DNA of 64,000 nt. Origin: Neoceratodus forsteri. Taxonomy: Eukaryota; Chordata; Ceratodontiformes; Ceratodontidae. The translations under genes were made by a program, and so were the position numbers. The notes under the pieces are model-generated. The model did not search any database. It was not told the DNA's origin and saw only the letters and a list, made by a program, of their open reading frames with translations. The DNA is taken from the NCBI GenBank assembly GCA_016271365.2, contig CM057459.1, forward strand, positions 488,511,501 through 488,575,500, in the 5' to 3' direction. Every line of letters starts with the position of its first letter. The stretch's first letter is position 1. Shown in pieces: positions 55,190 to 64,000 of this stretch.

Positions 55190-56236
55190 TTATTTATTTC
55201 TTTGAATCTAGGATTACAAGTACCTTTCAGCCAAGGCTCTTTTACAAAGGTTCCATGTCGGATGAGGTACAATTCAAACAAGTCATTGATTAAAAGTATA
55301 ACAGTGGGTTACAGTCAGTTACATACAGTTTTATACATTCAATACAGTGGCAAAAATGCCAGAAGGAGGTCTGGTAACAGGGTTAACACAGTATGGAAGA
55401 GAGACACACTAGTGGGGTGTGGCCATAGGCACTTGTCAAAAATCTATTAAAGTGCTACAAGGGGGTAGGGAAGGTGGGTGGGAGAAGGGGAAGATGAGTG
55501 AGTATATGGGAGAGGGAGTTGAGGGGGAGAGGGTTAAGTGTGAGGTGGAAAGAGCAAAGAGGAGAGGGTAGAACAATTAGGAAAGACAGTCACGGGAGCT
55601 AGATGCAAATAGTATGTCACAGAGACTGGATTTCAATGGACCAAGCTTTGGAATTGAGGCGATGTCGATGTCGAGGCCATTGAACTAGCTGAGAGGTATG
55701 TGCACAAAGGATCTTTGCCCTTGTGTGGTGCAGAAACGTGGGATATGCAGTAGTTGGGATTCAGACCCCTGGTGATGTAAGTAGTTTGCACTGGGCAGAG
55801 GAGAGCTTGGACACCTGGGGGAGCAAGGCCTAGTGTTATTTTCTTTTCTATAAGGCAGATTTGGTACTTGATCTGGTTTGAAAGTTGAAGCCACCCAGTC
55901 TGTGCGTAAAGATCACACATGTGGGTGAGGTGATGGGTGCCAGTTATGAGATGGCAAGCTTTGTTTAGTGCAATGGATATGCGCCTGAGGGCAGTGGCAG
56001 AGGCAGAGCCGTAGATGATCAGGCCATAGTTGATTATTGAGATTACTGAGCTCTGTACTGCAATCCTTAAGGCATCTGAGGTAAGGCATTGCCTGTGCCT
56101 GAAGAGTAGGCCAATGCGAGTGTTGGCAGCCTTGACAATGTTATCAATGTGCGTAGCATATGATAGGTTGCAATCGAAGGTAACTCCTAGATATTTAAAG
56201 GATTGAACCTGTTTGAGGGTTGCACCAAGGTAGTTT

Positions 56237-56890
56237 TTGCTCCCAGGCTATGGAATGCTCTTCCACTCAACCTCCGTCTGTCTCAGTCTCACTTTGGATT
56301 TAAAAGTGAATATCATCATTATCTATCCTTAGCTGATGCTTGTGCATGCTTTGACCCAACCTCAAGCTCCTGAGACTTACCAGTAATGTCACCCCTGCTC
56401 TAATCCAGCTCCAAGACTGTCTCCTGTTCCACTCCCCATATTTTTCCTTCTCTTTGTAAATAACTTCTTGAGTACTAGCTCTCTTCCTTCTCGAACATTG
56501 TTGCTGACCATCCACTGTTGTTTTGCCAATTACCACCCCGACCTTCCTTCTGTCAGTCTTTCTTGTTATGTTTGAACATTCCTCACATTTCTCTCTCTAT
56601 ATATAACCTTACTATCTTATTAACCTTTTCACTCCACAGGTCGGGTCCATAGTTTCTGCACTTATTATATATCTTACTGCCGTTATCTGTATAATGCTTG
56701 CCATTATTTTTTGTTGTTTCTACCCATTGTATTTTCGTACCACTGCTGTACTGTTCCTCTATTTGTATTATTGTACCCATGTTGCTGTTGTTCATCTGTT
56801 CTCTTTTTGTTGTACTCTCCCAGGTTGTGCCTGAAAATAGTCATTTTTTGGCTAGTGCACCTACCCAGTTAACAAAAACTAAATAAATAA
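56237..56890 (+). mobile_element. LINE 3' end inserted in opposite orientation
   Basis: Starts in coding sequence: APRLWNALPLNLRLSQSHFG, the C-terminal block of an L2/Rex1-group LINE, soon followed by a stop. The 3' UTR ends GTGCCTGAAAATAGTCATTT, CTACCCAGTTAACAAAAACT and then AAATAAATAAATAAA, the best sense-strand example of tail T. It splits the minus-strand LINE. Confidence 0.75.
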
Positions 56891-57054
56891 ATAAAAATAA
56901 AATGATGAGATTGAGTCTGTGTTTGTTGTGTGGGCTGCAGAAGAGCATGGACTTGTTTTTTTTTATAGTTGAGAACCAATTTATATGTACTAAACCAAGT
57001 TTCAATCAAGGTGAAGGCAAACTGTAGATTCTTTAGAAGGTGGCCTGGATCCTT

Positions 57055-58047
57055 TTAAGTGGAGAGGATGACGGCATCAGCAGCATAGAGGAGGATTTGT
57101 GCAGGACATGATTGTGGAAGATCATTCATTAAGAGGCTATAAAGAAGTGGCTCAAGAATGGAGCCTTGAGGAACTCCTGAGTGAACAGGACATGCATCTG
57201 AGAGAACATCAGCTATTTTCACTCTCTGGGAGTGATTCTCCAAGTAGCTCTTGAACCAGGTAGTGGACTCAGGTGAGAGCCCAGCAGAACATAGCTTTGT
57301 GATTAATAGTTTGTGATGTAGAGTGTCAAAAGCCTTTGCCAGGTCTATGAAGACCCACCCAGTTAGGAGGCTGTTGTCCAATGAGCTGTGGATAGCACCA
57401 GTGAATTCAAGGAGTGCTGAAGTAGTACTGTGACCTGTACAAAAGCCATGTTGTTGGGGGCAGAGGATGTTGCGTTTATCCAGGTATTCCGTTAGCTGGT
57501 CAGATACCATATGTTCAATGGCCTTGGGTGGGGAGGGTATGGAGATAGGCCGGTAGTTCACATGCAGATCCTTGTCCCCACTTTTGTGGACCAAGGTTAC
57601 TGTGGCTGATTTCCATCTGTCAAGGAACTGGCTGAGGGTGAGGGAGAGGTTGAACATTTTTGTCAGTGGAAGTAGAACTTCATCAAGGGTGAGGGACACA
57701 AGCTTGAGGTTGAGTGAGTCCCCACTAGTTCTGGATTTGGCGATTGCATTAGAGACGTATTTATGGACCTCATGTGCCCTGACTTCCTTAAAGTAGAATG
57801 GTGGGTGGTTGGAGGGAGAGGGTTGCGGGCTGGAGGTAGGAGAAGGAGGGTGGTCATCATTGAGGAAGTCCAAAGAGAGAACACTACTGAGGTCAGAGAA
57901 TGCAGTATTGAAAGTATTTGCAATTGTGGTAGGGTCGAGAGTTATGCCACCATCAATGACCAACGTAGTAAGTGAGGATTTTGGCTGCTTCCCAGTTTCT
58001 TCTTTAAGATTGTCCCAGAAGGATTTCCTTTTTCCCCAGGTGTTCAT
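57055..58047 (-). CDS. Open LINE RT frame, 330 codons, catalytic Asp lost
   Basis: The longest uninterrupted frame in the window. Linker: WGKRKSFWDNLKEETGK (start). A Pro/Ser-rich spacer (SPTSSPQPSPSNHPP) follows, then fingers SGDSLNLKLVSLTLDEV and HVNYRPISIPSPPKAIEH (about residues 110-185), QHGFCTGHSTTSALLEF, motif A WVFIDLAKAFDTLHHK (about residue 240), motif B' SGVPQGSILEPLLYSLLMND (about residue 295) and motif C ILLYAADAVILST at the end. YADD has become YAAD and the conserved GPLLF is EPLLY, so the enzyme would be inactive although the frame is open. The assigned Met is arbitrary; the true ORF2 extends upstream. Confidence 0.85.
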   Translation of the reverse strand: MNTWGKRKSFWDNLKEETGKQPKSSLTTLVIDGGITLDPTTIANTFNTAFSDLSSVLSLDFLNDDHPPSPTSSPQPSPSNHPPFYFKEVRAHEVHKYVSNAIAKSRTSGDSLNLKLVSLTLDEVLLPLTKMFNLSLTLSQFLDRWKSATVTLVHKSGDKDLHVNYRPISIPSPPKAIEHMVSDQLTEYLDKRNILCPQQHGFCTGHSTTSALLEFTGAIHSSLDNSLLTGWVFIDLAKAFDTLHHKLLITKLCSAGLSPESTTWFKSYLENHSQRVKIADVLSDACPVHSGVPQGSILEPLLYSLLMNDLPQSCPAQILLYAADAVILST

Positions 58048-58600
58048 GAGGGTATCTTTATAGTATGCATTTTTCTTCTGGCGGATTGATTTAGTGCAGT
58101 CATTTCGTGCCCGTTTGTAGTTCTGAATATTGGCTTCATTGCCAGTGGCCCGTGCCCAAAGTCAGAGGAGGTCCCTTGCTTTCAAGTCTGTAAATAGTTC
58201 AGCGGAGAGCCAAGGATTGCAAAGGCCTTTGGTTTTACGACTTTTGAAAGGAGCATCGGTATTACAGGCAGCATTGAAGGAGTTGATGAAGAAATCCAAG
58301 GCTGAGTTGACAGTATATGAGCCAATGTTGAGAACAGCAACAGGTGAACATACATCACCCTATCTTGATTCTTCAGGTGTTGCCAGCCATCCCTAAAGGA
58401 GAATGGGAGAGTATAGATAAGCTCAGTTGGAAGGGCACCAGAGTGGGTGTAGATAAGGTCAGTCCTGTAGCCTAGAGGAAGAGAGGGGTATCTAGCTCCA
58501 GGCTGGAAAAACAGCAGTAGCAGGGAGCAAAAGAGAATGAGATGAAGAGGCAGAAGGGGCCAAGCAATAGTGCTTAGAGAATGTGTAGAGATAACCAAGA

Positions 58601-59557
58601 GGGTTTATAGGGCAAGAGCCACCCATGGAGGTGAAACAAGGAGAAGGAGAGGGAGAGTGAGTGGCGAGGCGGGAAGGTCCCAAGTAAGTGAGCCCAATAA
58701 GGTTCAAGCAGGGTGGATTCCATGGTCGAGTGGGTGGAGCCAAAGCCTATTTAATAAAGGTAGGAGGTGAGGTGGGAGGTGGGCGCAAATTTTCGGCAAA
58801 AGCAGTGGGCGCCAAAGCCCAGAGACTGAACTGGTTTAATATAATTGCAGGGGAGCTTTTTTTTACCACAGCAATTGTATAAATACATCATCAGCATTGT
58901 GATCTCACTGACAGTGACATCACAGATGAATGACAGGGCATTCACTCATTTGCTCTTCCTAAGTAGCATTGATGTCACAGTCAGTGAGGTCATAATGCTA
59001 ATGATGTAGTGTGGGGTAGTAGAGCAAGCTATATCAGCTGCCACGCCAAGAGCTATCCCACACATCATGCCTATTAACATCATATTAACAACAACAGTGT
59101 TATTTAGCAACACTCGCTCCCACTTGCGTCTTCCCTTCTGAAGCCTCTGACTCACTTGCTCTCCTCCCTCTCTACTCGGTAGCTTCACTTACAAACAATA
59201 CAGAACCTGAACATTAAAAAACAAATCTACATACTTTTTTTGAGAAAAGGTACTTCATTTTTAAGGTCTGCCACCACGTCCATTAGCATAATTAAGACTG
59301 CTCGGTTATACTACACTACAGGTTGGAAAGTGAAAGTGCTCCAACCATAACAGACGTGAAAATGGCAGATTGACCAGATTCATTTAAAATCACTATTTTC
59401 TTTACAAACTCAGGCAGGATCACCAAATAAATATCAGCCATAACTTAAAACCTATCACAGTTTGACAGGATCAACCAGATCACCTACTGTAAATTAAATA
59501 TTTATTTATGCAGACAAGGACTACTTGTATTCCCCCTCCCACAATATTTGTGTCCAT
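58601..59557. other. No gene recognised
   Basis: 58600-58760 is purine-rich. 58890-59010 contains repeated TGACATCA/TGATGTCA phrases. Nothing more could be assigned. Confidence 0.4.
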
Positions 59558-59689
59558 TTTATTAGATAGATAATCCACTATTCGGCATGTGGTCGTACTC
59601 TGATATACTCATGCCTTGGGTGGTCGAATGCATCCCAAGGCGTGCATATATCACAGCGTGACTGCACACCCTGTAGACTATTATCTAAT

Positions 59690-59692
<3 letters not shown>
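59558..59692. repeat. Hairpin (fold-back) element
   Basis: The left arm ATTAGATAGATAATCCACTA, GCATGTGGTCGTACTCTGAT and ATGCCTTGGG pairs with TCCCAAGGCGTGCATATATC, GCGTGACTGCACACCC and ATTATCTAAT. Arms are about 60 bp with a loop of about 12 bp (GTCGAATGCA). It abuts the (TA)n(CA)n tract. Confidence 0.8.
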
Positions 59693-59753
<61 letters not shown>

Positions 59754-59754
59754 T
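59691..59754. repeat. (TA)n(CA)n microsatellite
   Basis: A compound TA then CA dinucleotide run. Confidence 0.96.
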
Positions 59755-59779
59755 ATAGTAAGGGTTGAACAGGCACGTT

Positions 59780-60108
59780 AATGTTACACCTCAAATTTTG
59801 CACTTTAATAACTTTGCAACAGGTTCAACAGGTTTGCATGTAAGTTTGCAAGTATGGTCTCTTTGGGCAGATCTCTTGACGTGCCAAGTTTTGTTCCAGT
59901 CAGATGTGCAGATTCTGAGATTCAGATAGTGAAAAAACCTGAAAATTCACCACTTTTTGCAGTTTTTTTCTCATTCTATTGCACACAAATGGTATTGAAC
60001 ATTGGTCTGAAATTGTTATGGTAGAACGATCTTGGGTCAAAGAACAGCCCAACCTTTGTTTGGTGAAACAATATTAATCCAATCCAAAGTTATAGTATTT
60101 TTAAGGAT
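59780..60108 (+). mobile_element. MITE-like repeat P, copy 2
   Basis: Left ACTTTAATAACTTTGCAACA and right CCAATCCAAAGTTATAG are inverted, so the roughly 320-bp unit has TIR-like ends built on TAATAACTTTG. Internal landmarks GATCTCTTGACGTGCCAAGT and TTGGTCTGAAATTG match copies 1 and 3. No coding capacity. Confidence 0.7.
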
Positions 60109-60499
60109 AGATGTATGGAATGAAAAGGGATTTGCTCTGATGAACAAATATCCTTTTTCTTGAGTGGTCAATCCTTGTTCGCCAGAAAAAAAATCCTTTC
60201 TCATGAGCTGCCATCTTGTTTTTTTTATTTTCCCCTCCAAAAAAGTGTCATAACTGTGCCCAGGGATGTCTGTTACTGACATGGAAGTATGTTTCCTGCT
60301 CATTGGGAGTTCATGAGCTGTTCATTATGGTTTCTGATCTTTGTATGCCCCCTAGAATTTTTTTTTACAATTTAAATGCTTTTTTGTCACTCACTAAATT
60401 CCTTTTTTGCCATTCCTTTTTTGTCATGGCAAAAAGGGAAATTGGGTGGCAATGAAGGATTTCTCCTTTTGTCGACCAGATGACCCCTTTTCATGACCA
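60109..60499. other. Unassigned; T-rich short motifs
   Basis: Repeated (A/T)TCCTTTTTTGCCA-type strings between 60380 and 60440; no gene. Confidence 0.4.
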
Positions 60500-60605
60500 G
60501 TTGGCCATGTGGTAATCCTTTTTTGCCAGTTGATTTCCTTTTTTGCCATGATGAAAAAGGATGGCAAAAAAGGAAACTGGCTAGCGAGAAAGGACTACCA
60601 GCAGG
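60500..60605. repeat. Hairpin of CCTTTTTTGCC motifs
   Basis: GGTAATCCTTTTTTGCCAGT and TTTCCTTTTTTGCCAT pair with ATGGCAAAAAAGGAAACTGG and AGAAAGGACTACC around GATGAAAAAGG near 60555. Arms are about 45 bp. Confidence 0.75.
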
Positions 60606-60704
60606 ACAATCTAGTCATCAAAGGGGCCATATGGTTGTCAAAGAGATATATATATATATATGTGTGTAATTGTAATTTCTTTTTTTTTATTTTTTGTGAT
60701 GTTC

Positions 60705-61025
60705 TGCCACTTTGCCCTTTATCTGTGGTGTCTAGTGTGCTCATTGGTGGTTAGTGGCATCCCCCCACACTCCCAGGTCTCAACCTGGAAATGAGAAAAT
60801 GGTCTCTCATCTTTTTTTACCTAAAAAAAATAAACAGTCCATCACCAAACACTCCTGCACCCACCACCTGACAACCCACTGAGCACCCACCTCCCCACAC
60901 CCCTCTTGACACCCCTACAGATTTCACTCACCTGGGAGGTCCCAGGTTTGAGATCCTCTCTCCTGATCAAATATACATCATGCTGCTGGCAACCGGTGAC
61001 TGCAATATGATAAATTAAGGTAAAT
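60705..61025 (+). repeat. Repeat R, copy C (partial)
   Basis: C-rich module only: ATTGGTGGTTAGTGGCATCC, CACCACCTGACAACCCACTG, TGGGAGGTCCCAGGTTTGAG and GGTGACTGCAATATGA. It closely parallels copy D (62010-62245). It ends at a (GATA)n tract, where hairpin modules would be expected. Confidence 0.7.
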
Positions 61026-61030
61026 GGATG

Positions 61031-61032
61031 GG

Positions 61033-61080
<48 letters not shown>

Positions 61081-61098
61081 CAGATAGATAGACAGGCA
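61031..61098. repeat. (GATA)n microsatellite
   Basis: About fourteen GATA units followed by GACA variants. Confidence 0.97.
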
Positions 61099-61099
61099 G

Positions 61100-61944
61100 A
61101 CATAGTAATTTTCCAGGCATTAATGGATCAGAATTATATTAAATATGCCTCCTGTTTCCATGCAAATGTCTTAGGAAGCAGAGAAAGTAAACAAAATACA
61201 TACTCTAACTATAAAGTGAATGATATCTAAAGACCATGCAGGTCAGATTTTAGCCCAGGGGCAGGATGTTTGAAAACAGTTTTTTTTATTCAGATCCCTA
61301 CTGCACCCAACTTTGGACACACAAGACTTGTATTAAAGAACTGAGGATTATCCATCCCTGTATTAAGGGTCAAGCCATCTAGACCAGTTCTCTGTGTTAT
61401 GGCATGTATCAGTAATGGGAATGTTTGTGTGCACATTGAAACCACTTGGATCTAATCTTAGCTGCAAGCTGCCACAGAGCATGTCCATTGTCTACAAAAT
61501 TGGTGGCTATTGTAAAATGTGATCCAGGTGTAAGAGACAGACATTTCTCACCAGCAGTACCTAAGACCATATATGTACCTGCATCTCAAGCATTGTACCT
61601 TTACTCAAAAATTCTGTTCAAGGTGCAGCAACTCTGTGAAACCTTTTGTTGCACCACTGAAAGTTCGAAACAAGTGTCCTGTACTATGCTGTTATGAATA
61701 ACCTTGTTATAGCCTTAATGAGTGCTGATAATGCAAGTTTAAGGAAAAGTTGGAATATTAAAACAATATCATAATAAATGCTATACTATGGGGTCAAAAA
61801 TCAGGCTGAGCTGCTGGAGAACCACATATAGAGTAATCAAAGCCAATCAGAGATGATTAACTTAATTGCCATCTCTATTATTTCATTAGAAGTACATTTG
61901 GCAGGTGCATTAAATCTTCCTGTAAAGCTTTTAACCCTTTGAAT
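61100..61944. other. Unique-looking DNA with possible conserved element
   Basis: No TE motif. 61800-61935 is dense in homeodomain-type strings (GATTAACTTAATTGCC, TTTCATTAG, GCATTAAATC) and lacks stop-rich or repeat character, which is how vertebrate conserved noncoding elements often look. This is composition only; no conservation data were available. Confidence 0.3.
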
Positions 61945-63110
61945 TTTTTGCCCTTTCGTTGGTGGTTAATCAAATCCCCCCACCCTCCCAGGTGTCTTTA
62001 ATGTTGTAAAAAGGAAAACCATCCTTCTTTGTCTTTTTTTTTAATTTACCAGTAAAAAAAATAGTCCATCGCCGATCACTCCCTCACCCCTCATCTGACC
62101 ACCCACTGTGCACTCATCTCCCCAGAACCCCATGACACCCCCACAGACCGTCACTCACCTGTGGAGGTCCCAGATTTGAGACCCATTCTCTCGACTGGAG
62201 ACACATCTTGCTGCTGCAACTGGTGACTGCAATATGAAAAACTAAGGTAAATGGCTTCAATATTTTTCAATGGGGGTTTCAACTTTTATGCATAACTCAT
62301 CCATTTTTTGAGATTGTGACCCCAAGCTTTCAACATGGCCTTTTGGGGTCTCCACCTGATGAACAATATGATTGTCGTTAGGCAATTCCTGTCAAAAAGG
62401 TGATTTCATGGCCGGTTGGTGAAATCACCTTTCCAGTGGGATTTGTGTAATGACAGTCATATTATTCATCAGGTGTGGTTATAAAAAGGCTATGTTGAAA
62501 ATTTGGGGTCAAAATTTGAAAAAAATGGCTGCATTATGACCATTCCTTGCAATCTCACTACGTACACTCGTAATTTTAGAAATGTTCATTATTTTCACCC
62601 CATATTTTCAACATATTCTTTTTATTACCCTACCCTCATGTATGTCTCAGCTGTCATTTTTTGAATCCTGGCCAAAATGTGTTTTCACGCCTGTGGGGCA
62701 GAATGGCATTGCAGTTGCACAGAATTACATTTTAGAGGTGATCTGAATGTTTTCTGTACTGGGTACATATGGTGAGGTCATAAGAAGGCTGTGTTGAAAA
62801 TGTGGGGTCAAGATTATTTAAAATGGCAAGGTTTGGGATATTTGTTGCAATTTCACTATCCAGGCTCGTAACTTTGTGAATTTTAAATATTTTGAGCCCA
62901 AATTTTCAACATAACCTTCTTATTACACCACATCATGTGTGTCACAACTGTCACTTTTCAAATCCTGTCCAAAATGTGTTTTTGCACCTGTACTGCAGAT
63001 TGGCGTTGCCGTTGCACAGAGTTACATTTTGGTGGGAACTGAAAACTTTTCTGCAATAGGTACATGAGGTGGGGTAATAGCATGGCTATGGTGACAGTTT
63101 AGTGACTACT
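61945..63110 (+). repeat. Repeat R, copy D
   Basis: C-rich module (TCGTTGGTGGTTAATCAAAT to about 62245), hairpin 1 (62300-62520: CCAAGCTTTCAACATGGCCT and AAGGTGATTTCATGG with GTGAAATCACCTTTCC and GCTATGTTGAAAATTTGGGG), then two hairpin units with GCTCGTAA-x-TTT and CCAAATTTTCAACAT landmarks starting near 62526 and 62824 (period 298). Diverged from copies A and B but with the same order. Confidence 0.75.
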
Positions 63111-63424
63111 GTGCTATAACTGGAAGTGCAGGGGCTGGAGGTCCCTGTGCTTTCACAGCTAGATACATATATGCATCTGTGGAGGGATGGGAGTGCAGGG
63201 TCCAAAGGGCCCTGTGCTCCCACAGTAAAATAAGGATACTATTATACTATCTCAAAAAGTAAGGAAATAAATTGCAAAGAAACTGTGTTACTGCATCACT
63301 TACTCTAGGGTAAAACTGACTAAAGTAGGGAAATGTGGTGTTAGGATTTCCAACCCTAACACCCCATTGCCCACCCTGCACAGACCCACAGCTGGGGTGG
63401 GAGGCAGGTTTCTTGGGGCTGTCA
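63111..63424. other. No recognisable feature
   Basis: Two short phrases repeat (GGAAGTGCAGGGGCTGGAGG at 63121 and GGGAGTGCAGGGTCCAAAGG at 63189), possibly a decayed tandem repeat. No gene. Confidence 0.4.
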
Positions 63425-64000
63425 ACTCTAATTGTAAAATTCTTTGTCACACCACTGCACAAAAATGGCTTGGGATTTTGGTCTGAAATTTTCAGGGTAG
63501 GACAGTCTTGGATCACAGATATGCCTTTTGTACATTTGGTGAAAAAAATATTAATCCTTTCAAAAGTTATTACATTTTAAAATGTCCAATAATTTTCAAT
63601 GGAAAAAGTTAGATGTGAGCCTCAAAACAGGATTATGTGTTGCAAAAGTGCAATCCTGTGTCACAAATGAGTAATCCTGTGTCACAAATAGGGAATTTTT
63701 GTTGTGCTTTTTTGTACTCTAATAACTTTGCAACTACTCAGCCAATTTGCATGAACTTTTGTGTGCACCATCAGGGACTGAAGATCTCCAGATGTGCCAA
63801 GTTTTATTCTGGTCAGATATGTGGGTGCAAAGATGCAGAGTTGCAATATACGGGCAAGGTTGCGCCCCTATAGTTATAGTTCAATCCTCACTTCTATGTT
63901 AAACCTAAAATTTTGCACTTTAATAACTTTTGCAACCATTTAACTTTTTTTCAAGAAATGTTACATCCACCATCAGTTTATGAAGATCTCTTAATGTGCC
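63425..64000 (+). mobile_element. MITE-like repeat P, copies 3 to 5 (partial)
   Basis: 63425-63590 matches the second half of P copy 2 (TTTTGGTCTGAAATTTTCAG, AATATTAATCC, AAAGTTATTAC). 63700-63850 and 63895-64000 each match its first half (TAATAACTTTGCAAC, GAAGATCTC, TGTGCCAAGTTTTATTCTGG). The half-units are spaced about 200 bp apart and run off the window. Confidence 0.65.

Larger units (their letters stand above)
55190..58600 (-). mobile_element. Jockey/L2-group LINE, 5'-truncated
   Basis: Minus-strand order: linker from about 58300 (TKGLCNPWLSAELFT, KARNDCTKSIRQKKNAYY-like residues), RT (58047-57055), post-palm segment (57050-56900), then after a plus-strand insertion (56237-56890) the segment VQSFKYLGVTFDCNLSYATH and LRISIALNKACHLITGTHH (56210-55940), C-terminus to about 55640, and purine-rich 3' UTR ending in the AAATAAATAAATAAA tail at 55190. 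Endonuclease not found. Same group as the 25.3 kb LINE but a different subfamily. Confidence 0.85.

Noticed and set aside
1..64000. A gene cluster or defence system of bacterial type
   Set aside because: No operon-like run of frames, no Shine-Dalgarno-spaced genes, and abundant vertebrate LINE, SINE and DNA-transposon families instead.

Overview
This window looks like intergenic or intronic DNA from a large, repeat-rich vertebrate genome. I recognise no host protein-coding gene, rRNA, tRNA gene or CRISPR array. What can be read is a dense, nested set of transposable elements: L1, CR1, L2 and a further jockey/L2-group LINE, tRNA-derived SINEs with a MIR-like body, pogo/Tigger, hAT and Harbinger DNA transposons, one probable solo LTR, long fold-back elements, minisatellites and many microsatellites. 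The mix of CR1, L2, L1 and Harbinger suggests an amphibian (possibly a caecilian or salamander) or another large-genome vertebrate. That placement is inference, not proof.

Layout. 1-4.0 kb: a decayed L1 ORF2 on the minus strand, split by three younger insertions. 4.5-7.4 kb: a CR1 on the plus strand, split by a 1.8 kb half-L1 (ORF1 only) with a perfect 15-bp target duplication. 7.4-10 kb: a minisatellite split by a hAT-like element carrying four 152-bp tandem repeats. 10.9-12 kb: CR1 3' ends on the minus strand. 13.4-15.5 kb: a pogo/Tigger transposon with TIRs and TA flanks. 16.3-16.6 kb: tRNA-SINEs. 17.9-19.1 kb: a LINE. 19.4-20.2 kb: repeat U, copy A. 21.0-22.5 kb: repeat R, copy A. 24.9-31.0 kb: a hAT transposon with a perfect 8-bp target duplication, split by a nearly complete LINE, which is itself split by a SINE and a 1.5 kb LTR-like unit. 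31.4-34.2 kb: repeat U, copy B, inverted and split by a LINE. 37.3-38.3 kb: a SINE and fold-back F1. 39.3-41.7 kb: a Harbinger Myb/SANT-like gene with one intron. 43-46.4 kb: unassigned, GC-richer DNA. 46.5-48.6 kb: L2. 49.9-52.4 kb: repeat R, copy B, and CR1. 52.8-54.4 kb: a 1.57 kb fold-back, F2. 55.2-58.6 kb: a LINE with a 330-codon open RT frame. 59.6-64 kb: hairpins, MITE P and repeat R, copies C and D.

No operon or pathway is present. The genes relate only as autonomous elements and their parasites: SINE tails copy a LINE 3' end, and the half-L1 keeps ORF1 without ORF2. The most novel structures are the two palindromic families. R is an interspersed repeat built from a GC-rich minisatellite, a roughly 220-bp hairpin and tandem units of about 296 bp that are themselves hairpins. 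F is a fold-back whose arms contain 64-77 bp tandem units in opposite orientation, the architecture known for Drosophila Foldback elements. All alignments here were made by eye, so boundaries are approximate unless a target duplication or TIR is cited.
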